Part shown: positions 53,401 to 60,627 of the stretch, piece by piece
Position numbering within the stretch: position 1 is the first letter of the stretch
Layout: every line of letters starts with the position of its first letter
Source of the DNA: Candidatus Zixiibacteriota bacterium
GTDB lineage: Bacteria > Zixibacteria > MSB-5A5 > GN15 > PGXB01
Direction of reading: 5' to 3'
DNA length: 64,000 nt
Assembly (NCBI GenBank): GCA_900498245.1
Contig: LS998015.1
Location: 1,825,746 to 1,889,745 of the forward strand
Notes under the pieces: model-generated
What the model saw: the letters and a program-made list of their open reading frames with translations, nothing else
Database searches by the model: none
What the model was told of the DNA's origin: nothing
Translations under genes and position numbers: made by a program

Positions 53401-53910
53401 TTTTCCTGGCTGGCATTGAGTCATATGGGGCAACTTTGGCCCGAAAAGGACAAAAGTGAAAAGATAGAATTGACCCTTAAATTTATTTCGGACTGGCTCC
53501 TATTGAAGCAGGTTAGAGATTCATTTGAATCATTGCTTGAAAATCCCGACCAGGCATATTGGGATTCTCAACTTGTTTATATATTACTGTCGCATTCCGA
53601 TTCGTTCATTTTCGCGGAAAAGGGGAAACTGAGTGATGCCATGCGTCAACTTCTGATCGACACGGTCGTCCGCGAGTATTTGCAGGTTCATAGTTTCGAC
53701 AATACCCTCTGGCTTAACAAGGAACGGTTGGTTCGACTCTGCGATTCTCTGGCTGTGACTTCCTGGCTCCATTCCACCGGAGTCGATAGTACTCTCGCCT
53801 CAAATTTCACTAAATTTCATGATTATTTTAATGAAATAAAGGAGTGCGGTGAAAGAGCCCAATACAACATTGATAAACTGCTAGCCCTTCTTTCAAAAAA
53901 TGATCATTAA
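50434..53910 (+). CDS. Very large GH13-family alpha-amylase-like protein
   Basis: A 1158-residue cytoplasmic protein. Residues about 1-260 are a helical region without known match. The GH13 barrel (about 270-760) has region I DMVPNH (Asp410), region II IRFDAAMTL with the nucleophile Asp530, region III LLAEAFW with the acid/base Glu595, and NNPDE with Asp656 as the likely third acid. The last 350 residues are helical again. The size suggests a glucan or maltodextrin enzyme acting in storage metabolism; the reaction cannot be told. The start is TTG, directly after a stop codon in the same frame, with AGGAG about 9 bases upstream; no other start is near. No signal peptide. Confidence 0.85.
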   Translation: MNLKEILRGYSFLGFLLSRKAWESLEFAKLSGSLHSKGPLSEIYLLRQVADRINEKNIATGISVPAVRAGELASVSILVDILRYLIEIYVHEEQPGSIERGLKWVGGQQGKDIVSQPPPSFVRLFPPVSVLRGQQLEPDYFRNSQETPSENDRLIGEMTLLYISNANPAFRPYLLLFGDSDLKTQSPYVAMIQNLEIYFASQPPLSHLGLTLFQCLYAPITASPDSLKDQLEYIRRHWGHFLPLDLLERLLLAVDILEEERAMRGLGAGRIEALRFDRDFFGYDLAYAEPAAFSRDADWMSNVVLMAKSVYVWLFQLSQKYQRDIRLLSDIPDEELDLLARWGFTGLWLIGLWERSDASRKIKQAMGNPEAASSAYSLYDYVIARDLGGEDAFQQLKERAARRGLRLASDMVPNHMGIYSKWTIEHPQWFLQSDHPPFPVYQYNGMDLSEDPRVCLQIEDGYWQQRDAAVVFKRIDKWTGDTRYIYHGNDGTSMPWNDTAQLNFLMPEVREAVIQTILHVARKFSIIRFDAAMTLAKRHYQRLWFPQPGEGGAIPSRAEHGMTRAQFDTLMPKEFWREVVDRVAQEVPETLLLAEAFWLMEGYFVRTLGMHRVYNSAFMNMLKMEDNAKYRTTLKNVLEFSPEVIKRFVNFMNNPDERSAVDQFGRDDKYFGVAVMMVTMPGLPMFGHGQIEGFSEKYGMEYRRSYWDEKIDWGMVHRHENQIFPLMRRRHLFSGAANFAFFDFVTPDGWVDENVFAYTNRAGGERAVILYNNAYNTTRGTIHTSTAINIGDGDKSVLVRRSLGEALALNSSSDCFYAFRDYQSGLEYIRYARNLIEQGLFAELHAYQYHAFLDFREIHDNDGSWRRLEQKLDGAGVPNIDDAYREMILEPVLTPFRRLVDYNRLKNLSETYPDERKNIISNASDFYSSAARFAGLTVGIAPIIQRFMSHLDLLRIAPGRIESKSKRKIKPLKVDSEKLPASHILSHVIFSWLALSHMGQLWPEKDKSEKIELTLKFISDWLLLKQVRDSFESLLENPDQAYWDSQLVYILLSHSDSFIFAEKGKLSDAMRQLLIDTVVREYLQVHSFDNTLWLNKERLVRLCDSLAVTSWLHSTGVDSTLASNFTKFHDYFNEIKECGERAQYNIDKLLALLSKNDH

Positions 53911-53917
53911 AATAAGA

Positions 53918-53942
53918 GGGCGAATGCATATTCGCCCCCTTG
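53918..53942. terminator. Hairpin terminator between converging genes
   Basis: GGGCGAAT (53918-53925) pairs with ATTCGCCC (53930-53937) around a GCAT loop. On the minus strand it is followed by TCTTATTTT, ending the LemA operon; on the plus strand it lies just past the GH13 gene. Confidence 0.75.
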
Positions 53943-53968
53943 GGATAGTTCCCGATTAAAAGACTTTT

Positions 53969-54595
53969 TTATTTATTTGATTCCGGTTTTAGGTCCTCGA
54001 CATTCAATGTTTTGATTTCTCCCTCATAATACTTGATATCGGTCGGGAATTTCTTCATGAAGCCGCCTACTATCGATGCCCACGCCGAGCCCCGATAGGT
54101 ATTGTAATCCTTGATGGCCGTTACCCAGTCGTCCAGGGCGGTTTTGATTTCATTAACGGCCACTTCCATATTCCGCATATTTTCCTGCGATGTTTGCACT
54201 GCCTGCAGTTGCGGGTAAGCTTCCACCTGAATCCGGAAAGCCATCGCCGTGCGTACGACTTCCGCCCCGGTTTTGGTCAAATCCTCGGTATCTTTGCCTT
54301 CGCTCAGGGCCTTTTCATAGGCATCGGCGGCCGCTTTATAGCCGCTCCGCGCTTCCGCCACCGCCTTGAATGTTTCCGATTCATGAGCCATATATTGATC
54401 GGCAATGTCCCAGACCCCCTTGATTTTCTCCGTACAAGTGTTCAGAGCCGCCGAATAATGCGATTTTGCTCCTTCCACCGCCTGATAGTTTCTATTGAGA
54501 TTGTTCCATACACCCACCACCGAAAATGTGATGATGGCTCCTGCAATAATGATGAGAACTACGACAATACCCAGGCCAAATAAAAAACTCCGCAT
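53969..54595 (-). CDS. LemA family protein
   Basis: A 208-residue membrane-anchored helical protein. An N-terminal helix (about residues 4-26) is followed by a LemA-like coiled bundle (NLNRNYQAVEGAKSHYSAALN, VEAYPQLQAVQTSQENM, IKDYNTYRGSAWASIV). The family is often encoded with TPM proteins, as here, and its role is unclear. GGGAGG precedes the ATG. It is the last of four genes in the minus-strand operon that begins with a radical SAM enzyme. Confidence 0.9.
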   Translation of the reverse strand: MRSFLFGLGIVVVLIIIAGAIITFSVVGVWNNLNRNYQAVEGAKSHYSAALNTCTEKIKGVWDIADQYMAHESETFKAVAEARSGYKAAADAYEKALSEGKDTEDLTKTGAEVVRTAMAFRIQVEAYPQLQAVQTSQENMRNMEVAVNEIKTALDDWVTAIKDYNTYRGSAWASIVGGFMKKFPTDIKYYEGEIKTLNVEDLKPESNK

Positions 54596-54626
54596 TTGAT
54601 AACCTCCCTATTTGATAAAGTGACAT

Positions 54627-55175
54627 TTATTGCTTGCCGTAAATATTTCGCAAAACCTTATCTGTTTCTTGGACCAATTCTACCACGCCCCTGTCAAAAT
54701 TACCGAAATTGAAGTACTCAATGGTATTATCCATTATTGCACCATAATCCGTGGTGGCAAATTGCGGCAATCCCCGGCCCACCGAAATCGTCAACTTCTC
54801 CGCCGCATCCGGGCGAATCAGCCAGACTACGCCGTTATTCCCCCCTTCGGTACTCATCCCCTTTCGCCCCAAACCCAACCATCGTCCGTAATGAGTCGCC
54901 CAATCGACTGGATGTTTTACGCTATCAATCAAGACTACCACCATTTCGGCGATTCCATCTTCTTTTAGTTTTTGACAGATAGCATCACCGGTCCGTATGG
55001 TTTCCAGGGATAGAATGTTGACATTATCGATAATCCACGATGTCCCCAGCGGCGGGAAAGCGGGATCCCCTTCCGGCACACTTATATTTTGATCATAGCG
55101 GCCGCTATCCTTCCCGCCGCAAGCCATCCCTATCGGTAGAAGAAGCAATAGCACCCATGATAATGACTTAATCAT
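54627..55175 (-). CDS. TPM-domain lipoprotein (YgcG-like)
   Basis: A 182-residue lipoprotein; the signal ends in PIGMAC at about residue 19. The mature part holds a TPM domain (VNILSLETIRTGDAICQKL, NNGVVWLIRPDAAEKLTISVGRG), a fold seen in membrane-protein quality control and redox-linked envelope proteins. The start at 55175 is chosen because it begins the signal peptide and overlaps the stop of the upstream gene (ATGA). The out-of-frame upstream extension to 55286 only reads through the Cys-Ala tail of that gene. Confidence 0.87.
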   Translation of the reverse strand: MIKSLSWVLLLLLPIGMACGGKDSGRYDQNISVPEGDPAFPPLGTSWIIDNVNILSLETIRTGDAICQKLKEDGIAEMVVVLIDSVKHPVDWATHYGRWLGLGRKGMSTEGGNNGVVWLIRPDAAEKLTISVGRGLPQFATTDYGAIMDNTIEYFNFGNFDRGVVELVQETDKVLRNIYGKQ

Positions 55176-56140
55176 ACTTTTCTCCCGGGCCTGCAGATAG
55201 GACAGGAATGCGTCTCTTTCCGGCTGCATCCGGCCCCGCCTCCTCCGGCGCAGGCGCAGGCACAGGCGCAAGATACACAGGCGCACGCGCAGGAAAATCC
55301 GCCGCCTCCGAATCCGCCGCCACCCCCGGTGCTTCGTCCGCCGCTTCCGCCCGAACTGCTTCCTCCTCGTCCCCCGAATATCCCCCCGTAAAATATGCTT
55401 CCGCCCGAATATTTCTTTTTCTTTGAAGAGAGAAGGGCGACAATTAAAAAGAAAACTATAAATCCGAAAATAAATATAATTAATGGTGAATATCCTGAAT
55501 CCCCGCCGCCTTCCTTCTTCAGCCTATTCTGATTTATTCCCACCGGGAATATTTTTTTGGGAATTGAAATCGATATTGACAATTTCTTCCCTCGCGATAG
55601 ATCGGTTTTGCGCCACGACATCGCGTTACCGGCTAAGTTCGTCGGCTTCGGCTCGGCTGTAACTGTATTAATGTCGGCGAAAAATACGACTGTAACGTCG
55701 AGCGTATCTATAGCCGCCCGATCATACCACCCCGGGGTAAAATCCAGTTTATAATTGTCTTTGTCGGCGTAGAACAGTTTGTTCTGAGCCAGAGTAAAGT
55801 CGATCTCAAAAGTCTCGCCCTCGCGGTAGTCCTGATTCAAATCAAGCCGTACCCCCGACCAACTCCCCTGGCTGGCATTGGAAACCTGTGTTGCCGCTCC
55901 CCCGAATCTCTCTATCCTGAAATCTCCACCCGAGGTTCCCACCGTGATCCAGGGAATATGGCCCCCGGTGACTTTCCATTTCTGATAATATTCGATTCGT
56001 ACCGTTCCATTGGATGATGGCGTCAGGGTTACCCGATAATCTAATATCTCATAGGTCCCGGTGTCTCGAGCCGAAATCGGCCCGGCAATTATTGAAAACA
56101 ATAGCCCGACTGCGAATATCAGAACGAATCTTTTTATCAT
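55172..56140 (-). CDS. DUF2207-like membrane protein with a Cys-Ala repeat tail
   Basis: A 322-residue protein. After a signal peptide (about 5-24) comes a beta-rich DUF2207-type domain (about 28-195), a membrane helix (219-237), a Gly/Ser-rich stretch (246-282), and an unusual tail: cysteines at 284, 286, 288, 291, 293, 295, 297, 305, 313 and 316, most separated by single alanines, ending in a GGGGAGC turn and a CPIC pair. Ala and Cys codons vary along the repeat (GCG/GCC, TGC/TGT), so it is kept at protein level. It overlaps the upstream radical SAM gene and the downstream TPM gene by four bases each. The tail is a likely substrate for that enzyme. A metal-binding tail is the main alternative. 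Confidence 0.82.
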   Translation of the reverse strand: MIKRFVLIFAVGLLFSIIAGPISARDTGTYEILDYRVTLTPSSNGTVRIEYYQKWKVTGGHIPWITVGTSGGDFRIERFGGAATQVSNASQGSWSGVRLDLNQDYREGETFEIDFTLAQNKLFYADKDNYKLDFTPGWYDRAAIDTLDVTVVFFADINTVTAEPKPTNLAGNAMSWRKTDLSRGKKLSISISIPKKIFPVGINQNRLKKEGGGDSGYSPLIIFIFGFIVFFLIVALLSSKKKKYSGGSIFYGGIFGGRGGSSSGGSGGRSTGGGGGFGGGGFSCACACVSCACACACAGGGGAGCSRKETHSCPICRPGRKV

Positions 56141-57519
56141 TGAGCTTCTCCCGCCTTCTGCCCGCTGTGGCGTTCGGATTTATCTAGCGGGCAACCCCCG
56201 CCGCATGAACCTTCAAACTGACAGATTCCGCAGGCTTCCGGCTTCATTAGATGATTGCGAAGGGCCCGGCAGGTCGGATGTTTCCAAATAGATTTCCATT
56301 CATCCGTCAAAATATTCCCGACCGTTTCCGGCCAGGATTGACAGGGAAGCACCGTGCCGTCCGGCTGAATTGTCATATTATGCGCCGCCGCCGAACAGGC
56401 TTTGATGCCGAACCCCAGCTGCATCGGATTTATTCCTTTATTGTAACAAGTGGGAGAGTACCACTGGAAATTTATGCTCAATTTATCTGCCAATTCGCAT
56501 CCCTTGAGCAATACCGTCTTTAGTTCGTCATCACTTAGCCCGTGCTCTTCCTTTAGTTTTATGCCTCCGCCACTGCATATCAAGGTATTGCAGGCCATAT
56601 TTTTTATGCCCAAATCGTGGAGCCAATTCATTGTCTCCGGGAATTTTTCGGCATTAATCTTGGTCAGCGTGGTATTGGTCACAACCTGCAGCCCGGCCGC
56701 AAGCGCCTCCTTTAATCCGGCGGCGGTTTTTTCGAACGATCCAATCGCCCCGGTCACTTTGTCATGGATTTGATTATCATCCGATTCCACCGTTACCTGA
56801 ACATAATCCAGACTCGCCTCCCTCAATGGCCTCGCCAAATCCATCAGCGTTGTACCGTTGGTCACCAGGCCGGTGACAAACTCTTCGGCGCGGCCGACCA
56901 GATCCACGATATCTTTGCGCATTGTCGGTTCGCCGCCGGTAAAAACCACCTGGGGGATTCCGAGCTTCCAGATTATCTCAAAAACGTGGACCCATTCGTC
57001 GAGCGTCAATTCCTTGGTTATTTCTTTGTCGCCGACATAACATTTCTGACACTCCAGATTACATCTATATGTTACCGCCAGATCCATCCGCGCCGGAGCG
57101 CTCCAATCGCCGTATTTAATTTCCCTGGCCGTCAAACCGGCCTCTATCGGGCAGGTTCCTTTGGCGATTTCCATCAGGGTACCGAAAATTCTGTTTAAAT
57201 CGGAAAAAATCATATCACGAGATACTCGGCCTCTTCCCAGTGAGAATTTTCTGGTATATTTCGCGCTCATCTTGTCAACCACGTATTTCATCACCGCATC
57301 CGATTCATCCCCATCCCCCTGTTGATAAAGCCACATGGCCTCGATCAGGAAGGCCACGAAATCGGCCGCTGTCTGATCCAAAATAAGCGGCGGCTGCTGC
57401 CCGTCGATCCAGAGGAAATTATCCCGGATGGGGTCTTTCAGGCGAAGATGAAAACGATGACCGTTAATGGTGGCGTGATGAACGCCGTCGCTTTTAAATC
57501 GCGGCTTTTCCCCTACCAT
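56137..57519 (-). CDS. Radical SAM/SPASM peptide-modifying enzyme
   Basis: A 460-residue radical SAM protein. The AdoMet cluster motif CxxxCxxC is Cys153, Cys157 and Cys160 (TYRCNLECQKC), followed by the GGEPTMRKD motif. The C-terminus is a SPASM domain with cysteines in KACSAAAHN, VLPCQSW, HPTCRAL and a final CGICQ...CGGGC set for auxiliary clusters. Residues 1-110 form a separate domain (QPPLILDQTAADFVAFL) resembling the PqqD/RRE fold used to bind leader peptides. Such enzymes install thioethers or other crosslinks at cysteines. It heads the operon and its stop overlaps the start of the Cys-Ala protein by four bases. Confidence 0.92.
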   Translation of the reverse strand: MVGEKPRFKSDGVHHATINGHRFHLRLKDPIRDNFLWIDGQQPPLILDQTAADFVAFLIEAMWLYQQGDGDESDAVMKYVVDKMSAKYTRKFSLGRGRVSRDMIFSDLNRIFGTLMEIAKGTCPIEAGLTAREIKYGDWSAPARMDLAVTYRCNLECQKCYVGDKEITKELTLDEWVHVFEIIWKLGIPQVVFTGGEPTMRKDIVDLVGRAEEFVTGLVTNGTTLMDLARPLREASLDYVQVTVESDDNQIHDKVTGAIGSFEKTAAGLKEALAAGLQVVTNTTLTKINAEKFPETMNWLHDLGIKNMACNTLICSGGGIKLKEEHGLSDDELKTVLLKGCELADKLSINFQWYSPTCYNKGINPMQLGFGIKACSAAAHNMTIQPDGTVLPCQSWPETVGNILTDEWKSIWKHPTCRALRNHLMKPEACGICQFEGSCGGGCPLDKSERHSGQKAGEAQ

Positions 57520-57612
57520 GCCTCTCCTTTCGCAAATTGCCGAATAGCGCGAAAATTCCTTAAAATATAGAAAATTAAAATATCATTACGCAAATCCGGA
57601 ATGATTGTTACC

Positions 57613-58842
57613 TTAAGACCCTGCCATCGCCTTCCCGGCCAACCAGCCGGTCGTCCAGGCGCTCTGAAAATTAAATCCCCCCGTTATCCCGTCTATATCA
57701 AGAATTTCTCCTGCCATGAATAATCCCGGAACAATTCGGCTCTGCATCGATTTGAAATCTATTCCCTTCAAACTGACCCCCCCGCAGGTGACAAATTCAT
57801 CCTTAAAAATGCCCTTCCCTGTTATAGCGAATTCCGCATTTGTAAGCTGCCCCAAAAGGTATGACTCCGCTTCCCGCGTCAAATTGGACCACTTCTGCTC
57901 CTTGGGAATTCCGGACATTTGAACCAATCTTTGCCAGTATCTCCTGGGAACCGGGAATGGGCTCTCTCCTCCCACTTCTTTGCGTCCATGTTTCCTTCGG
58001 TATGATTGAAAGGTATGTGATATTTGCTCTTTTGTTCTTTCGGGGATAAAATTGATCGTCAAATTTGCTTGATAATTACTCTCATGGAGCCATCTGGCGC
58101 CCCACGCCGATAATTTTAGCACCGCCGGTCCGCTCAAACCCCAGTGCGTTATGAGCATCGGGCCAACCTGCTTCAATCGCTTTTCCCCTACCTTTAGAAC
58201 AAGTTGCAGCGCCTTGAAACTCAATCCGGAAAGCCCTTCAAGTCTTTTATCCGGGATTTCAAAGGTGAAAAGCGACGGCACGGGAGCCATTATTTCGTGT
58301 CCCATCAGCCGGGCTATTTCGTAGCCGCGTTCATTACTTCCGGTCGCGAGAAGCAGCCTGTCAAAACTCCCCCTATTTTCTCTCCCGATAGACAATTCAA
58401 AACGTCGGCGCCCTTTCTCGAAATCAATTATTTTGGCGCCGGTAATCCTCGATTTTGTCCGGACTTCGATTCCGGCACCTCTTGCCGACTCCACAAGGCA
58501 GTCTACGATTGTCTCGGAGTCATCGGTTGCGGGGAACATCCGTCCGTCCTCTTCGGCCTTCAAAATCACTCCCCGCTTTTTGAACCATGCGATGGTATCT
58601 CGCGGCTGAAAACGGCTGAATGCCCCTCTCAGTTCTTTGAAGCCCCGTGGATAGTTCTTTACTAACTCCGCCGGATCAAAGCAAGAGTGAGTGACATTGC
58701 ATCGACCGCCTCCGGAGATGCGGACTTTGCTCAATACCTGTTGCGATGCTTCAAACAGTACTATTTCGGAAGGACGCTTTTGGGCGGCCGTAATCGCTCC
58801 GAAAAATCCGGCCGGACCGCCGCCTATTATCGCCAGGCGCAC
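57613..58842 (-). CDS. FAD-dependent oxidoreductase of the HI0933/BaiN family
   Basis: A 409-residue flavoprotein with an N-terminal dinucleotide-binding loop GGGPAG (residues 7-12), the ISGGGRCNVTH motif near 45, and the C-terminal CGGVSLKGIDFKSMQS and GEILDIDGITGGFNFQSAW motifs that close the FAD site. The physiological substrate of the family is not settled. It begins with GTG. It is separated from the radical SAM gene by 93 bp and is probably independent. Confidence 0.9.
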   Translation of the reverse strand: MRLAIIGGGPAGFFGAITAAQKRPSEIVLFEASQQVLSKVRISGGGRCNVTHSCFDPAELVKNYPRGFKELRGAFSRFQPRDTIAWFKKRGVILKAEEDGRMFPATDDSETIVDCLVESARGAGIEVRTKSRITGAKIIDFEKGRRRFELSIGRENRGSFDRLLLATGSNERGYEIARLMGHEIMAPVPSLFTFEIPDKRLEGLSGLSFKALQLVLKVGEKRLKQVGPMLITHWGLSGPAVLKLSAWGARWLHESNYQANLTINFIPERTKEQISHTFQSYRRKHGRKEVGGESPFPVPRRYWQRLVQMSGIPKEQKWSNLTREAESYLLGQLTNAEFAITGKGIFKDEFVTCGGVSLKGIDFKSMQSRIVPGLFMAGEILDIDGITGGFNFQSAWTTGWLAGKAMAGS

Positions 58843-58999
58843 TGTAATTCCGGATATTTTGTTTTAGGCCGCATAGCTCCAATATCTACCTTTTTGACCC
58901 TTTTGCCAAAGCAAATCAATCCGCGGTTTTAGCCTTATGTCCGGTTATTGAGAGAATGCTTATTATTGAAATTTTGAAGGTAATCGAAATTGAATCAGT

Positions 59000-59458
59000 T
59001 CAGCGGGCGGTCTTAAGTTCCGCCTCAAACCACAACCCGCACCATATAAGTACCATTAATCCCTGCAAGTAGACGGGCCAGGCCGGACCGACCATAAAAA
59101 GCATGCCGATTAGGGCAAGTCCATACATAATCTTAACGAAAGCAACCTTGAAACGGGCCGCCAATAAGTGAAATACGCCAAAAGCGAGGGAAAGGATTAT
59201 AAGGGTAGGTGCCAAAAATTTGATCAGCCAAAACCATAGATTCATTTGGTAAATTCCTGAATGTCCTTGGGTAAGATCCCAGAGCAAAAAACCATGAGCG
59301 GAAACAAAAAACACCCCAATAACAAGAAATAGCAGTCCCTGCAAATTTTCGTTTTTCAGTTCTCGGATGCCAACCATAAAGAAAAACAAAGCGCCGCCTA
59401 AAAGGGCGGATATCTGGAAGAAAGTTATATTTGAAAAGATTATATTAATCAGGTTCAT
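59000..59458 (-). CDS. Uncharacterised small membrane protein
   Basis: A 152-residue protein with four or five hydrophobic segments covering most of its length. The ATG at 59458 is chosen because GGAG lies about 9 bases upstream and the helix starts at once; a start 31 codons further upstream is possible. No conserved motif is recognised. The 234 bp between it and the hydrolase gene at 59692 holds no other evident gene. Confidence 0.65.
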   Translation of the reverse strand: MNLINIIFSNITFFQISALLGGALFFFMVGIRELKNENLQGLLFLVIGVFFVSAHGFLLWDLTQGHSGIYQMNLWFWLIKFLAPTLIILSLAFGVFHLLAARFKVAFVKIMYGLALIGMLFMVGPAWPVYLQGLMVLIWCGLWFEAELKTAR

Positions 59459-59691
59459 TGTATTAGCTCCACAATATATCAGCGCAACCGTTATGCCAAT
59501 ATTTGGATTTTTCCGTGAAAACATATCCCCTTGCCAGACAAGAGGAAGCACGCATTGCTCCGGGCAAGATAACGCCTCTGTGTATGGAAAATCAGAAGAT
59601 ATGCAATTGATTTAATTTTCATATTGCATATTGACCCTGATTGGCATTTGGCTACCTTATAGGGGCGCAGTCCGAAAATCAGAAGGAGTAA

Positions 59692-60486
59692 ATGGCTGAT
59701 ATTAAATTAAGAAAATATGGCAATCCGCCTTACCGGACCGTCGTCCTTCATGGTGGTCCCGGGGCTCCGGGATATATGGCCCCGGTGGCGCGGGAATTGA
59801 GTCGCTTGACCGGGGTATTGGAACCGATGCAAACCAAAGACTCGGTGCAGGGGCAAATCGACGAATTAAGGGAAACGATATTGGAGCATGGCTTGCCTCG
59901 GGTGACACTTATCGGCTCTTCATGGGGCGCTGTTCTGGGTCTGCTTTTCGCCGCGTCCAATTTAAATATGGTGCGGAAATTGATCTTGATTGGTTCGGCG
60001 GTCTTCGACACCGAAAATTCCTCCAGAATTGATGCCATTCGTGCCGGACGCCTGGATGACAAATCTCGCCAGCGTTATTTTGAAATCAAAAAACTCCTCG
60101 GCAATGTTTCTGACAGACAGAAATTGGTACTGTTTGAGGAATGGGGCAGACTCTGTTCCCGAGCAGACATGTTTGATCCTGTCACGACCGATCTGGAGGT
60201 TATTGAAGTGCAGAGTGAGATAAACAATATGGTCTGGTCCGATTTCAAAGCCATGCGGGACAATCCCGGCTGTCTCAGGCGTCTATTCACCGCCGTTAAT
60301 ATCCCCGTGATCGTGATCCATGGCGATTATGATCCCCACCCGATTGAGGGGATTCGCCCCTTTCTCGAGAGCTGTATCAAAGACATCACCTTTCACATCT
60401 TGCCCCAGTGTGGCCATTATCCCTGGATTGAACGTCACGCCTTTGCCCGCTTTTATGATATCTTGGGAGCAAATTTAGATAGTTAA
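59692..60486 (+). CDS. Alpha/beta hydrolase (proline iminopeptidase-like)
   Basis: A 264-residue cytoplasmic hydrolase. The oxyanion-hole motif is HGGPG at residues 20-24, the nucleophile elbow GSSWG at 75-79 with Ser77, the acid in HGDYDPHP near 205, and the His in QCGHYPWIE near 243. The HGGPGAPGY start suits prolyl aminopeptidase relatives, but small esterases share it. AAGGAG precedes the ATG. It appears monocistronic. Confidence 0.88.
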   Translation: MADIKLRKYGNPPYRTVVLHGGPGAPGYMAPVARELSRLTGVLEPMQTKDSVQGQIDELRETILEHGLPRVTLIGSSWGAVLGLLFAASNLNMVRKLILIGSAVFDTENSSRIDAIRAGRLDDKSRQRYFEIKKLLGNVSDRQKLVLFEEWGRLCSRADMFDPVTTDLEVIEVQSEINNMVWSDFKAMRDNPGCLRRLFTAVNIPVIVIHGDYDPHPIEGIRPFLESCIKDITFHILPQCGHYPWIERHAFARFYDILGANLDS

Positions 60487-60627
60487 TTATGCGTCAACAG
60501 ATTATCCTCTGCCGGCCTCCCGTCTCCCTGTAATTCAGGCATTAATAATTAAATAAGTCGGGAAGAAAACCGTCCTTTCTATGTATCCCCACTGGAAGCA
60601 TCAATCAATTATTAAAGGAGGTTGGCC

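Noticed and set aside
55176-55286. N-terminal extension of the TPM protein through the Cys-Ala region
   Set aside because: The extension is an out-of-frame reading of the Cys-Ala tail (Leu-Arg repeats) and would bury the lipoprotein signal.
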